Positions 25,796-35,100 of a DNA stretch of 64,000 nt are shown piece by piece. This stretch comes from Burkholderiales bacterium (GTDB taxonomy: Bacteria; Pseudomonadota; Gammaproteobacteria; Burkholderiales; Burkholderiaceae_C). Made by a program: the position numbers and the translations under genes. The notes under the pieces are model-generated. The model searched no databases. It saw nothing but the letters and a program-made list of their open reading frames with translations, and was not told where the DNA came from. The stretch spans positions 1 through 64,000 of the forward strand of contig JACPUE010000045.1 of assembly GCA_016192425.1 (NCBI GenBank), written 5' to 3'. The first letter of the stretch is position 1. Each line of letters begins with the position of its first letter.

Positions 25796-26127
25796 GCAGC
25801 GATGACCTGCAGGCCCTGCTGGCCATTGGGGGCTTGGCCCTCATCACCGTGCTGACGCGGGCTTTCTTCATGATTCCGCGGCGTGAGATCCCCATGCCAG
25901 GCTGGTTGCGCCGGGGCCTCAAGTACGCCCCGCTGGCGGCGCTGACGGCCGTGATCGCCCCGGAGGTGTTCATGGCGCAGGGCGCGCTGCTGGCTACCTG
26001 GCAAGACGCCAGGCTGCCCGCTGTGCTGTGTGCATGCGCCTATTACTTCTACCGGCGCGGCATCCTGGGCACCATCGTCGTGGGCATGCTGGTGTACCTG
26101 CCACTGCATGTTGTGCTGGGCTGGTAG
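25792..26127 (+). CDS. azlD: AzlD family branched-chain amino acid exporter, small subunit
   Basis: A 111-residue protein with about four hydrophobic helices (LLAIGGLALITVLTRAFFMI; LKYAPLAALTAVIAPEVFMA; LGTIVVGMLVYLPLHVVLG), typical in size for AzlD. Its GTG start overlaps the azlC stop, so the two are translationally coupled. It is the required partner of AzlC. Confidence 0.92.
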   Translation: MSSDDLQALLAIGGLALITVLTRAFFMIPRREIPMPGWLRRGLKYAPLAALTAVIAPEVFMAQGALLATWQDARLPAVLCACAYYFYRRGILGTIVVGMLVYLPLHVVLGW

Positions 26128-26239
26128 GCGTGCGGCATCAGGGCCGGCGGTGGGCTTGCCTACAATGCGGTTCAGCCGCCATTGGAACAGGTGACAACCG
26201 CTTCCAAGGGCGATCTGTCAGTCCCCTTTCTTCACACCG

Positions 26240-27433
26240 ATGAACATCCTTCGCTTCTCCGATCTGTGCGCCAGCGGCCAAGTGGCCGGCAAGCGCGTCT
26301 TCATCCGCGCCGACCTCAATGTTCCCCAGGACGATGCAGGCCGCATCACCGAAGACACGCGCATTCGCGCCTCGGTGCCTGCCATTGAGATGGCGCTCCA
26401 GGCGGGTGCGGCAGTCATGGTGACCAGCCACCTGGGCCGCCCGACGGAGGGTGAGTTCAAACCAGAAGACTCCCTTGCTCCGGTGGCGCAACGCCTGGGC
26501 GAGTTGCTGGGCCGCGAAGTCCCGCTGGTGGCTGACTGGGTGGGTGGCGTGAGCGTGGCGCCCGGCCAGTTGGTGTTGTTGGAAAACTGCCGCCTGAACG
26601 TGGGCGAAAAAAAGAACAAGGAAGACCTGGCGCGCAAACTCGCAGCGTTGTGCGACGTCTTTGTGAACGACGCTTTTGGCACCGCCCATCGCGCCGAGGG
26701 CACTACCTACGGCATTGCGCAGTTTGCGCCGGTGGCCTGCGCGGGTCCGTTGCTGGCAGCAGAGATCGACGCCATCAGCAAGGCATTGGCCAACCCCAAG
26801 CGCCCGCTGGCTGCCATCGTGGCGGGCTCCAAGGTGTCCACCAAGCTCACCATCCTGCAAAGCCTGGCCAAAAACGTCGATCAGCTCATCGTGGGCGGCG
26901 GCATTGCCAACACCTTCATGCTGGCGGCAGGCCTGAACATCGGCAAAAGCCTGGCAGAAGCCGACCTGGTGGGCGAGGCCAAGGCCGTGATCGAGGCCAT
27001 GAAGGCCCGCGGTGCCGAGGTGCCCATTCCTACCGACGTGGTCGTGGCCAAGACCTTTGCCGCCGATGCTGCAGCCACGGTCAAGAAGGCCACGGAGGTT
27101 GCCGATGACGACATGATCCTGGACATCGGCCCTGAGACGGCGGCCAGGCTTGCCGCACAACTCAAGGCAGCGGGTACCATCGTCTGGAACGGACCGGTGG
27201 GCGTGTTTGAGTTTGCTGCCTTTGAAAACGGTACCAAAATCATCGCCCAAGCCATTGCCGAGTCGCCCGCATTCTCCATTGCCGGTGGTGGTGATACGCT
27301 GGCAGCCATTGCCAAATATGGCATCGAAAAGAAGGTGGGCTATATCTCCACCGGTGGTGGCGCGTTCCTGGAAGTGCTGGAAGGGAAAACCCTTCCAGCG
27401 TTCGAAATTCTGGAAAAGCGGGCTGCGGGCTGA
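26240..27433 (+). CDS. pgk: Phosphoglycerate kinase
   Basis: A 397-residue cytoplasmic enzyme of normal length: [54 protein letters not shown], and [18 protein letters not shown] near the C-terminus. It interconverts 1,3-bisphosphoglycerate and 3-phosphoglycerate. It is the first of three glycolytic genes spread over 26-33 kb on this strand. TACAAT at 26161-26166 may be its -10. Confidence 0.97.
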   Translation: MNILRFSDLCASGQVAGKRVFIRADLNVPQDDAGRITEDTRIRASVPAIEMALQAGAAVMVTSHLGRPTEGEFKPEDSLAPVAQRLGELLGREVPLVADWVGGVSVAPGQLVLLENCRLNVGEKKNKEDLARKLAALCDVFVNDAFGTAHRAEGTTYGIAQFAPVACAGPLLAAEIDAISKALANPKRPLAAIVAGSKVSTKLTILQSLAKNVDQLIVGGGIANTFMLAAGLNIGKSLAEADLVGEAKAVIEAMKARGAEVPIPTDVVVAKTFAADAAATVKKATEVADDDMILDIGPETAARLAAQLKAAGTIVWNGPVGVFEFAAFENGTKIIAQAIAESPAFSIAGGGDTLAAIAKYGIEKKVGYISTGGGAFLEVLEGKTLPAFEILEKRAAG

Positions 27434-27614
27434 ATTGAAACTGCCCGTTACAGGTCGGGCGGGCACTGTGACAAAAACAACAAAGCGTCTGCAGCAAAGC
27501 GCAGTTAGCGCATCTTTTTCTTGTTTTTGTTGAGGGCTGCGCCCAAAATCGATTTCAATCGTGTAGTAGCCCGTTTTCAGGCTTTCTACCGTCCAAGTCC
27601 GTAGGAGGGAAATC

Positions 27615-28298
27615 ATGGTGTTTTCAAGGGCAATCAGCCTGGCTGTGTTGGCTGGCGCTGTGGCAACGATGGTGGGTTGCGCAAACCGTGCACCCATCCC
27701 ACTGGCTGAGAATTTTGAGTTGACCGTGCAGCCCAAGGTTCGCTCGGCAGGGCACTGGGAACTGGTGTCGCGCGATGTCGTTGCCCAGACTCTGGCAACA
27801 CTTGACAAGGTCGGTGTGGCACCTGGCACGCCGCTGCATGTGGCATTGCCGCCCAACCCCAGCGCTTTTGATGTGGGTTTCCGTGACTTCCTGATCACCA
27901 AGTTCGTGCAGAGTGGCGCGGCGGTGCAGCAAATGCCGGGCGAAGCCCTGGATGTGACCTATCACGCGCAGGTGGTGCGGCACAACAGCGAACGGCCACA
28001 CTTCATTCCCGGTCAGTTCACCATGATCACGGCAGGGCTGATGGCTGCCTATGGTCTGCGCCATGAGCACCTTGATGCTCAGTTGCTGGCTGGCTTGGGC
28101 CTGGCCGCGGCTGCCGATTACGGCGCCAGCATCAACTCCGGCGGGCCTACCAACACTGAAATGATTCTTACAACGACGGTGGCACGGGGTGGACAATACC
28201 TCGCACGCAAGACCGACGTCTATTACCTGGAAAACGCCGATACGCCGCTGTTCATGCGGCCTTCCAAGAGCGTCAACATGAAGGTGGTGTCGCAATGA
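27615..28298 (+). CDS. Putative lipoprotein, function unknown
   Basis: A 227-residue protein with AGGAGG upstream and a lipobox MVGC (Cys22). The body contains a segment with a Gly/Ala-rich hydrophobic hairpin (ITAGLMAAYGLRHEHLDAQL LAGLGLAAAADYG) resembling glycine-rich membrane-active lipoproteins. The last codons overlap the FlgO-like gene by four bases, so the two are made together. I recognise no named family. An envelope role is inferred from the lipobox and partner. Confidence 0.78.
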   Translation: MVFSRAISLAVLAGAVATMVGCANRAPIPLAENFELTVQPKVRSAGHWELVSRDVVAQTLATLDKVGVAPGTPLHVALPPNPSAFDVGFRDFLITKFVQSGAAVQQMPGEALDVTYHAQVVRHNSERPHFIPGQFTMITAGLMAAYGLRHEHLDAQLLAGLGLAAAADYGASINSGGPTNTEMILTTTVARGGQYLARKTDVYYLENADTPLFMRPSKSVNMKVVSQ

Positions 28299-28855
28299 GC
28301 TTCAAGACTTCCGCACTCCTGACTGCACTGGCCGCCGTGTTGCTGGCGGGTTGTGCCTCCAACAGCGCTCCCGTGCGCAATGAGCCAACCTACCAGGAAG
28401 CGGCCAGCAGCCAGTTTCTGCAGGCCAATTCTGAAGCGGTGGGCAAGCTGGTTGCTGGTTTCGATGCATCGACCCTGGCTGGTGGCCCGGTGCTGGTGGC
28501 TACGGTGGTCAACGTCAACGACCTGAGCCGTGCGGCCCCCTTGGGACGCACGCTTTCCGAGCAATACGCTTCGGCCATGTCCGCCAAGGGTTTCAATGTG
28601 AAGGAAATCAAGCTGCGCGGCGATGTGTTTGTGAAGGAAGGTGCCGGCGAGTTGCTGCTGTCCCGTGAAATCAAGGACATCGCTCGCAGCCAGAACGCCA
28701 CCCTGGTGTTGGTTGGAACCTACTCCGCTGCAGCCAATTTCACCTACGTGAGCCTCAAACTGGTGCGTACCGAAGACAGCCGTATCGTGCGCGGCCACGA
28801 CTACGCACTGCCCAATGACCGGGATGTGCAGCGCATGCTGGCCGTGCCCCGCTGA
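28295..28855 (+). CDS. FlgO-domain outer-membrane lipoprotein
   Basis: A 186-residue lipoprotein (LLAGC, Cys20) with a FlgO domain: LVATVVNVNDLSRAAPLGRT, LSEQYASAMSAKGFNVKEIK, LLLSREIKDIARSQNATLVL VGTYS. FlgO of Vibrio is an outer-membrane protein supporting the flagellum, but the domain also occurs outside flagellar loci. No motility gene lies nearby here. It is translationally coupled to the preceding lipoprotein and ends in a terminator 15 bp downstream. Confidence 0.83.
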   Translation: MSFKTSALLTALAAVLLAGCASNSAPVRNEPTYQEAASSQFLQANSEAVGKLVAGFDASTLAGGPVLVATVVNVNDLSRAAPLGRTLSEQYASAMSAKGFNVKEIKLRGDVFVKEGAGELLLSREIKDIARSQNATLVLVGTYSAAANFTYVSLKLVRTEDSRIVRGHDYALPNDRDVQRMLAVPR

Positions 28856-28870
28856 CCCGTCTGGGTTTCC

Positions 28871-28902
28871 AAGAAAAAACCGCCTGAGGGCGGTTTTTTC
28901 TT
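28871..28902. terminator. Bidirectional Rho-independent terminator
   Basis: AAGAAAAAACCGCC-TGAG-GGCGGTTTTTTCTT: a long perfect stem with an A-run before and a T-run after, closing the lipoprotein/FlgO pair before pyk. Confidence 0.93.
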
Positions 28903-28926
28903 GGGCGCTGCTTTGTTGAACTGCCC

Positions 28927-28955
28927 TTGCGTTGATGCAGTGTTGTAACTAATTC
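28927..28955 (+). promoter_or_regulatory. Candidate sigma-70 promoter of pyk
   Basis: TTGCGT and TAATTC are separated by 17 bp in an AT-rich leader 44 bp before the pyk ATG. The -10 match is poor, so this is tentative. Confidence 0.3.
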
Positions 28956-28998
28956 TGTGTGAAAATCGAAACCCGATTACATCGTTCAAAGGGAATCC

Positions 28999-30441
28999 AT
29001 GTCACTCTCCCCCCGTCGCGCCACGAAGATCGTTGCAACCCTGGGTCCTGCCTCCAGTGAGGTGGCGCTGCTGGAGAAGATGATTCAGGCGGGTGTCAAT
29101 GTGGTGCGCTTGAACTTCAGCCACGGCAGCGCTCAGGACCATGTGGACAGGGCGCAGATGGTGCGCGAAGCGGCCCAGCGTGCGGGCAGGGAGGTGGCCA
29201 TCATGGCAGACCTGCAGGGCCCCAAGATCCGGGTCGGCAAATTCGCCCAGGGACGTGTGATGCTGGAAGCAGGGGCTTCGTTTGTGCTTGATGCTTCGCG
29301 CACGGAGCTGGGTGACCAGGATGGCGTAGGATTGGACTACAAAGAACTTCCGCGCGACACCCGGCCCGGAGATGTGCTCTTGCTCAACGATGGCTTGATT
29401 GTGCTCACGGTCGAAGCCGTTCGTGGAGAGGCGGTTCATACCACGGTGCGTATTGGTGGCGAGCTCTCCAACAACAAGGGCATCAACAAGCAGGGCGGCG
29501 GGCTCACGGCGCCCGCGCTCACAGCCAAGGACATGGAGGATATCCGCACCGCCATGCGGTTCCAGGCCGACTATGTCGCGGTGAGCTTTCCCAAGAACGC
29601 GACGGACATGGAAATGGCGCGCCAGCTGTGCAATGTGGCGGCAGCCGAGTACCGTCACAAGCCTGGACTGATCGCGAAGATTGAGCGTGCAGAGGCCATT
29701 CCGCACCTCGAATCCATCCTGCGGGCCAGCGATGGCATCATGGTGGCGCGGGGCGACTTGGCCGTGGAGGTGGGCAATGCCGCCGTGCCTGCGCTGCAGA
29801 AAAAGATGATCCGCATGGCGCGCGATATGGACAAGGTGGTAATCACGGCCACGCAGATGATGGAAAGCATGATCACCAACCCGGTGCCCACGCGCGCCGA
29901 GGTCAGTGACGTGGCCAATGCAGTGCTCGATGGGACGGACGCCGTCATGCTCAGTGCCGAAACGGCGGCTGGCAAGTACCCGCTGGAAACCGTGCAGGAA
30001 ATGGCCAAGATCTGTGCTGCTGCCGAGGCCGCCGAGGATCCTCAGCTGGACGCAGACTTTTCTGGCCGTACGTTCAAGAGCATTGACCAGTCCATTGCCA
30101 TGGGCGCCTTGTTCACCGCCTACCACCTGGGCGCCAAAGCCATTGTGGCCATGACGGACAGCGGTTCCACCGCCCTGTGGATGAGCCGCTATCGTATCCA
30201 CATCCCTATTTACGCACTCACACCCAAGATCGCCACGCAGCGGCGCATGGCACTTTTCCGCAACGTCCGCCCGCTGCTGATGGATACCAGTGCAGACCGT
30301 GACACTGCTCTGGAACAGGCCGAGAACCACCTCAAGATGCGCAACATCGTTGTCAGTGGTGATGTCTACGCCATCACCTGCGGCGAGCCTATGGGTGCGC
30401 CGGGCGGGACCAATATGCTGAAGATCTGTCGAGCCATCTGA
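28999..30441 (+). CDS. pyk: Pyruvate kinase
   Basis: A 480-residue enzyme with RATKIVATLGPASSEVALLE, VRLNFSHGSAQDH, DLQGPKIRVGKF, the active-site block LIAKIERAEAIPHLESIL, and DGIMVARGDLAVEVG. It converts phosphoenolpyruvate to pyruvate with ATP formation. The start follows AAAGGGAATCC. Its 3' end overlaps the convergent PAP2 gene by 53 bp. Confidence 0.97.
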   Translation: MSLSPRRATKIVATLGPASSEVALLEKMIQAGVNVVRLNFSHGSAQDHVDRAQMVREAAQRAGREVAIMADLQGPKIRVGKFAQGRVMLEAGASFVLDASRTELGDQDGVGLDYKELPRDTRPGDVLLLNDGLIVLTVEAVRGEAVHTTVRIGGELSNNKGINKQGGGLTAPALTAKDMEDIRTAMRFQADYVAVSFPKNATDMEMARQLCNVAAAEYRHKPGLIAKIERAEAIPHLESILRASDGIMVARGDLAVEVGNAAVPALQKKMIRMARDMDKVVITATQMMESMITNPVPTRAEVSDVANAVLDGTDAVMLSAETAAGKYPLETVQEMAKICAAAEAAEDPQLDADFSGRTFKSIDQSIAMGALFTAYHLGAKAIVAMTDSGSTALWMSRYRIHIPIYALTPKIATQRRMALFRNVRPLLMDTSADRDTALEQAENHLKMRNIVVSGDVYAITCGEPMGAPGGTNMLKICRAI

Positions 30442-30952
30442 GCGCCTGGGGCTGCAGCAGGGCGGCGACTGCGGCGCTGACCAGCCCGGTCAGGACGCCG
30501 ACACCCACGTCCGACGGGAAATGCAATCCCAGGCAGATCCGGCTCCAGCCAATCATGGCGGCGAAAAGGAAGGCGGCGCAGGACACGGGCCACCTGCAGT
30601 TCAGCAGCAGGGCACCGGCTACGGCAAATGCAGTCGCGGTATGCATGCTGGGAAATCCTGGGCGCGGCCCCTGAACCACCCATTGGATGCCCAGACCCAG
30701 TTGTGCCGGCCGAGGAAAAGGAATCCATAGGCGCAAACCACGCACGGCACACCATGCAAGAAGCAGCGCCATGAGAAAGGTCAGCAGCGTTTTGCGCCGC
30801 TGGTGCGGTGCGATGACCATGCTTGCAGCGAGCAGCAACAGCAAGCCAGGGGCTTCGCCCAGAGAAGCACCGCGTGCCAGAAGCAGTACCAGCGGTGCGG
30901 TGTCGGGGCTGGCGTTCAGCGCCAGAAACAGGGTTTGGTCAAGCAACAGCAT
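30389..30952 (-). CDS. PAP2-family phosphatase
   Basis: A 187-residue multispanning protein. The phosphatase motifs are RLWIPFPRP (with Arg for the usual Lys), FPSMHTA (variant of PSGH) and SRICLGLHFPSDV with the catalytic His and Asp. It probably dephosphorylates a membrane lipid such as undecaprenyl pyrophosphate or a lipid A phosphate on the periplasmic side. The start is uncertain: the first Met of the frame is 45 bp further upstream. The 5' end overlaps the other PAP2 gene by 14 bp, and the 3' end overlaps pyk by 53 bp. Confidence 0.83.
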   Translation of the reverse strand: MLLLDQTLFLALNASPDTAPLVLLLARGASLGEAPGLLLLLAASMVIAPHQRRKTLLTFLMALLLAWCAVRGLRLWIPFPRPAQLGLGIQWVVQGPRPGFPSMHTATAFAVAGALLLNCRWPVSCAAFLFAAMIGWSRICLGLHFPSDVGVGVLTGLVSAAVAALLQPQALRWLDRSSAYWSRPAHP

Positions 30953-31670
30953 CGGTCTGAACGCTGGTTGCCAGGGCAGGGCGCCAAAGTGGCGCATGCA
31001 AGACCAGGTCGTAGAGCCAACACGTCGTCCAGCAGAGCCAGCCGGTCCAGAGCGTGTGACTCAGGAAATGCGCCCCCCGAACCTGCTGGGCCCAGCCCAG
31101 GATCAGGCCGACCATCAGGGCGCCGAACAGCCAGAGGCGCGCGACACGGGGCTGGTGGTGGCGCAGGGCAAAGTAGCCGCCCACGAAGGCAAAACCGGCG
31201 GAGGCATGGCCCGCCGGAAAGCACTTGCCGCCGCCGCCATCAACCGTGCCCAAGGCCCAGTGGGACACATACCGCGCCGCCCCCCCGAACTCTGCCAGGT
31301 CCCATGGACAACTCGTCGTGCTGGCGTATTTGAGCATGCTCACGACCAGCAGCGACAGCAAGGTTGTCAGCGCGAGCTGCGCCCTTTCGGCACGGCCAAT
31401 GTTCCGCAATGGCCCCAGCGGGCGCCAGATGAACACGATGAGTGCTGCGGCAAGTAGCCAGGCAAGCCGACGAGGTCCCTCATGCATGATCTGCACGAAA
31501 AACCAGTGGTCGCGCAGCGGAAAACCTGTGGCAGTGCCGAAGGTATGGGCCAGCGCAAGATCCTTCCCGGCGGCATCCCAAGCCAGCAGGCACAACAGGC
31601 AGGCGACTGTCCAGCCTAGGATCCGTGCTTGGCTGACGGGGGCCGATGGCGTGAGAGGTGTGTGTGACAT
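30939..31670 (-). CDS. PAP2-family phosphatase (LpxE/F-like variant)
   Basis: A 243-residue membrane protein with about six helices. Motifs are KYASTTSCPWDL (variant of KX6RP), KCFPAGHASAGF (PSGH-like) and RGAHFLSHTLWT with the catalytic His. The SCPWDL form is known from PAP2 proteins near lipid A modification genes. The start is chosen at MSHTPLTP; the frame extends 20 codons further. It overlaps the second PAP2 gene, so the two are likely one operon. A lipid A or phospholipid phosphatase activity is inference. Confidence 0.83.
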   Translation of the reverse strand: MSHTPLTPSAPVSQARILGWTVACLLCLLAWDAAGKDLALAHTFGTATGFPLRDHWFFVQIMHEGPRRLAWLLAAALIVFIWRPLGPLRNIGRAERAQLALTTLLSLLVVSMLKYASTTSCPWDLAEFGGAARYVSHWALGTVDGGGGKCFPAGHASAGFAFVGGYFALRHHQPRVARLWLFGALMVGLILGWAQQVRGAHFLSHTLWTGWLCWTTCWLYDLVLHAPLWRPALATSVQTDAVA

Positions 31671-31884
31671 GAGGTAACCATATGGCGCCAACATGAACAC
31701 TGAATTAATTGGCCTTCCCAAGGAGCGCAATGTGGCCTGAGGGCCGCAGGAGGCGATAAGGTGGGAGAGATGGAGGGCGTGGGCACCGGGGGTGAACGGT
31801 GTGGTGCCAGCTAAAATGCGAGTTACGAAGTGGTTACCACGCGATGGGTGCCGCTTTTCCTCTCAACTTCAACGGATCACCACC

Positions 31885-32949
31885 ATGCCTCTCGTCTCGA
31901 TGCGCGAACTGCTCGACCATGCCGCTGAAAACGGTTATGGCATTCCCGCTTTCAACGTCAACAACCTGGAGCAGGTCCAGGCCGTGATGGCGGCCGCAGA
32001 CGAGGTAGGTGCGCCCGTCATTCTTCAGGCCAGTGCCGGTGCACGCAAGTATGCGGGTGAGTCCTTCATCAAACATTTGATCCTGGCAGCCTGCGAAGCC
32101 TATCCCCACATTCCGCTGGTCATGCACCAGGACCATGGCACCAGCCCCAAGGTGTGTGCAGGCGCCATCGACCTGGGCTTTGGCTCGGTCATGATGGACG
32201 GCTCGCTCATGGAAGACGGCAAGACCCCCGCTGCCTTCGACTACAACGTGGACGTCACGCGCAAGGTCGTTGACATGGCACACAAGGTTGGTGTGACCGT
32301 GGAAGGCGAACTGGGCTGCCTGGGTTCTTTGGAAACCGGAGAAGCTGGCGAGGAAGACGGCATTGGCGCCGTGGGCAAGCTGGACCACAGCCAGATGCTG
32401 ACCGACCCCGAAGAGGCTGCCCGCTTCGTGCAGGCCACGCAACTGGACGCGCTGGCCATTGCCATTGGCACCAGCCACGGCGCCTACAAGTTCACCCGCC
32501 CGCCCACGGGCGATGTGCTGGCGATCAGCCGTGTCAAGGAGATCAATGCCCGTATCCCCAACACGCACCTGGTGATGCACGGCTCCTCGTCGGTTCCGCA
32601 AGAGCTGCTGGCAATCATCAACCAGTACGGCGGCAAGATGAAAGAGACCTACGGCGTGCCGATCAAGGAAATCCAGGAAGCCATCAAGTATGGCGTGCGC
32701 AAGATCAACATCGACACCGACATCCGCCTGGCCATGACCGGTGCCGTGCGCAAGTTCATGGCTGAGAACCCGGACAAGTTCGACGCCCGCGAATGGCTCA
32801 AGCCCGCCCGCGAGGCTGCCAAGGCGGTGTGCAAGCAGCGCTACCTGGAGTTCGGCTGCGAAGGCCAGGGCAGCAAGGTCAAGGGCGTGCCGCTGGTTTC
32901 CATGGCACAGAAGTACGCCGCGGGCCAACTGGCCCAGGTGGTGAACTGA
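31885..32949 (+). CDS. fba: Fructose-bisphosphate aldolase, class II
   Basis: A 354-residue enzyme starting [20 protein letters not shown]. Zinc-binding and active-site motifs: [49 protein letters not shown] and [12 protein letters not shown]. The length and the [14 protein letters not shown] block fit the Calvin-cycle/glycolytic class IIB type (CbbA-like) usual in Burkholderiales. It forms or splits fructose 1,6-bisphosphate. It has its own terminator 28 bp downstream. Confidence 0.96.
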   Translation: MPLVSMRELLDHAAENGYGIPAFNVNNLEQVQAVMAAADEVGAPVILQASAGARKYAGESFIKHLILAACEAYPHIPLVMHQDHGTSPKVCAGAIDLGFGSVMMDGSLMEDGKTPAAFDYNVDVTRKVVDMAHKVGVTVEGELGCLGSLETGEAGEEDGIGAVGKLDHSQMLTDPEEAARFVQATQLDALAIAIGTSHGAYKFTRPPTGDVLAISRVKEINARIPNTHLVMHGSSSVPQELLAIINQYGGKMKETYGVPIKEIQEAIKYGVRKINIDTDIRLAMTGAVRKFMAENPDKFDAREWLKPAREAAKAVCKQRYLEFGCEGQGSKVKGVPLVSMAQKYAAGQLAQVVN

Positions 32950-32976
32950 GCCGACCTCCCATCAAGAAGAGTAGCG

Positions 32977-33010
32977 AACGGCAGCCAGAGCGCTGCCGTT
33001 TTTATTTTTT
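32977..33010 (+). terminator. Rho-independent terminator of fba
   Basis: Stem AACGGCAGC/GCTGCCGTT with a 6-base loop followed by TTTATTTTTT, 28 bp after the fba stop codon. Confidence 0.94.
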
Positions 33011-33021
33011 GGGCCTTTCCT

Positions 33022-33293
33022 CTAGGGCGTGTCATCATTCAATTCCCCCACGCGCTGGCCCCGCAATGCGGATGGATGCGCGAAGGGCGGCTTGCCCATG
33101 GTTATCCATGGGCAAGCCGCCCGACAAAGCAGACGCCGCATTGCGGGGCCAGCCCGAAGGGAAAGCCAGCCAGGCCGCGCATTGCGTCGTTGCCCTTCGC
33201 TTGTGCAGCAGGGCTGCACGGCACTCAGGGCGCCTAGCACTGCACGGCCTGGCTGGCTTTCGCGTGGGGGAATTGAATGATGACACGCCCTAG
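33022..33293. mobile_element. MITE with 33-bp perfect terminal inverted repeats and nested palindromes
   Basis: The ends are perfect inverted repeats (33022-33054 and 33261-33293), each including an outer CTAG that may be a 4-bp target duplication; the element proper would then be 33026-33289 (GGCGTGTC...GACACGCC). Inside lie two hairpins. Hairpin 1 has 18-bp arms (33054-33071 and 33136-33153) enclosing a 17-bp perfect palindrome pair (33085-33122). Hairpin 2 has 17-bp arms (33161-33177 and 33245-33261). No transposase frame exists. CTAG duplication is typical of some IS5-family elements, so such an element may mobilise it in trans. Confidence 0.85.
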
Positions 33294-33462
33294 GTGAACC
33301 TGTCCGATACGGGATAGCAGCACCATGTTATTCATGTAAGCTCACGGTCAGTAAAAGAATGGGGGTGAGGGGAGGGGGAATCGCATCGCGGCCCTTTCCC
33401 ATTGCCCATGCAAGCCTTGTCGGGGCTTGAGCAACGGCCATGCAACCTGGAGGAGACCATCC

Positions 33463-35070
33463 ATGCCAACCAGCCCAACTGCACCGGTGCAATGCATCGG
33501 TGTGCCCAGGGAAACCTTTCCCGGTGAAAAGCGTGTGGCCACCGTGCCTGACGTGGTGGAGAAGCTCGTCAAGCTCGGTTTCAAGGTCGCAGTCGAGTCG
33601 GGGGCAGGCGATGCCGCCAACTTCAGCGATGAGGCCTACCGTGCCGTTGGTGCCGAAATACTGCCGAATGCGGGTGCGCTCTGGGCTGCGTCCGACATCG
33701 TGCTCAAGGTGCGCCCCCCCAGCAGCGATGAAGTTGCGCTGATGCGCGAAGGTGGCGTGCTGATCGGCTTTGTCTGGCCTGCCCAGAACCCTGAGCTGAT
33801 GCAGCAGCTCGCCGCCCGCAAGGCCACGGTGCTGGCCATGGACTGCCTGCCGCGCACCTTGAGCCGCGCGCAGAAGATGGATGCGCTCACGTCCACGGCG
33901 GGCGTGAGCGGCTATCGCGCTGTCATCGAGGCGGCCAACGCTTTTGGCCGTTATTTCAACGGGCAGATCACGGCGGCGGGCAAAGTGCCACCGGCCAAGG
34001 TGTTCATTGCAGGTGCCGGTGTGGCGGGCCTTGCGGCCATCGGCACGGCAGCCAATCTTGGCGCCATCGTGCGCGCCAACGACACGCGCGCCGAAGTGGC
34101 TGACCAGGTCAAGTCCCTGGGTGGCGAATTCGTCAAGGTCGATTACGAGGAGGAAGGCTCGGGCGGCGGCGGCTACGCCAAGGTCATGAGCGAGGGCTTC
34201 CAGGCCGCGCAGCGCCAGATGTACGCCACCCAGGCCAAGGATGCGGACATCATCATTACCACTGCCCTGATCCCCGGCAAGCCGGCGCCCAAGCTCATCA
34301 CCGCCGAAATGGTGCAAAGCATGAAGCCCGGCAGCGTGATCGTGGACATGGCTGCCGAGCAGGGCGGCAACTGCGAGCTGACCGTCCCCGGCGAGGCCGT
34401 GGTGCGCCACGGTGTGACCATCATCGGCTACACCGACCTGGCATCGCGCCTGGCCAAGCAGTCGTCCACGCTGTATGCCACCAACCTGCTGCGCCTGGTG
34501 GAGGAGCTGTGCAAGGCCAAGGACGGCGTGGCCGTGGTCAACATGGAAGACGACGCGATCCGTGGCCTCACGGTCATCAAGGACGGCGCCGTCACCTGGC
34601 CCGCGCCACCCCTCAAGCAGGCCCCGGTGCCCGCTCCCAAGCCAGCGGCTGCGCCGGTAGAGCAGAAGAAAGGTGGCCACGGGCACGGCAGCAGCGGCCC
34701 CTTGCCCGCCAAGACCCTGGCCATCATTTTTGCCGTGGCGGCCGTGGTCTTCTGGTTCATTGGCGCCTACGCGCCAGCGGCCTTCCTGGGCCACTTCACG
34801 GTGTTCGTGCTGGCATGTTTCATCGGCTACATGGTGGTGTGGAACGTCACGCCCGCGCTGCACACGCCGCTGATGAGCGTGACCAACGCCATCTCCAGCA
34901 TCATTGCCATCGGCGCACTGGTGCAGATTGCACCGCCCGAAGCGGGGATGAACGGGCGCCCGGATGCGTTGATTCTTGGCCTGGCCTTTGCCGCCATCGT
35001 GCTCACTGCCATCAACATGTTCGGCGGCTTTGCCGTCACGCGCCGCATGCTCGCCATGTTCCGCAAATAA
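33463..35070 (+). CDS. pntA: NAD(P) transhydrogenase subunit alpha
   Basis: A 535-residue protein. The start [10 protein letters not shown] follows GGAGGAG. The dI NAD-binding domain contains [40 protein letters not shown] and [15 protein letters not shown] His/Gly-rich linker (GGHGHGSSG) near residue 410 precedes the four-helix membrane dII part. It is the undivided E. coli-like form. With PntB it couples hydride transfer from NADH to NADP+ with proton entry, supplying NADPH. pntB follows 30 bp downstream. Confidence 0.96.
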   Translation: MPTSPTAPVQCIGVPRETFPGEKRVATVPDVVEKLVKLGFKVAVESGAGDAANFSDEAYRAVGAEILPNAGALWAASDIVLKVRPPSSDEVALMREGGVLIGFVWPAQNPELMQQLAARKATVLAMDCLPRTLSRAQKMDALTSTAGVSGYRAVIEAANAFGRYFNGQITAAGKVPPAKVFIAGAGVAGLAAIGTAANLGAIVRANDTRAEVADQVKSLGGEFVKVDYEEEGSGGGGYAKVMSEGFQAAQRQMYATQAKDADIIITTALIPGKPAPKLITAEMVQSMKPGSVIVDMAAEQGGNCELTVPGEAVVRHGVTIIGYTDLASRLAKQSSTLYATNLLRLVEELCKAKDGVAVVNMEDDAIRGLTVIKDGAVTWPAPPLKQAPVPAPKPAAAPVEQKKGGHGHGSSGPLPAKTLAIIFAVAAVVFWFIGAYAPAAFLGHFTVFVLACFIGYMVVWNVTPALHTPLMSVTNAISSIIAIGALVQIAPPEAGMNGRPDALILGLAFAAIVLTAINMFGGFAVTRRMLAMFRK

Positions 35071-35100
35071 GAACGAGACCCACAGGAAGGAAAGACACCC

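Larger units (their letters stand above)
32950..33462. other. 513-bp gene-free stretch after fba
   Basis: It holds the fba terminator (32977-33010), a complete miniature inverted-repeat element (33022-33293) and a 169-bp pnt leader. The leader has a short hairpin (CAAGCC/GGCTTG, 33411-33429) and a strong GGAGGAG ribosome site just before pntA. No gene is supported; the short frames within the element are products of its palindromes. Confidence 0.85.

Noticed and set aside
27434-27540. GCCCG/CGGGC and GCGC/GCGC stems after pgk as a terminator
   Set aside because: Stems are short and the T-rich run is separated or follows only a 4-bp stem; not convincing.
33029-33286. Two short overlapping frames on opposite strands after fba that share MSSFNSPTR starts
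   Set aside because: They are mirror images created by the terminal inverted repeats of the MITE and have no coding character.
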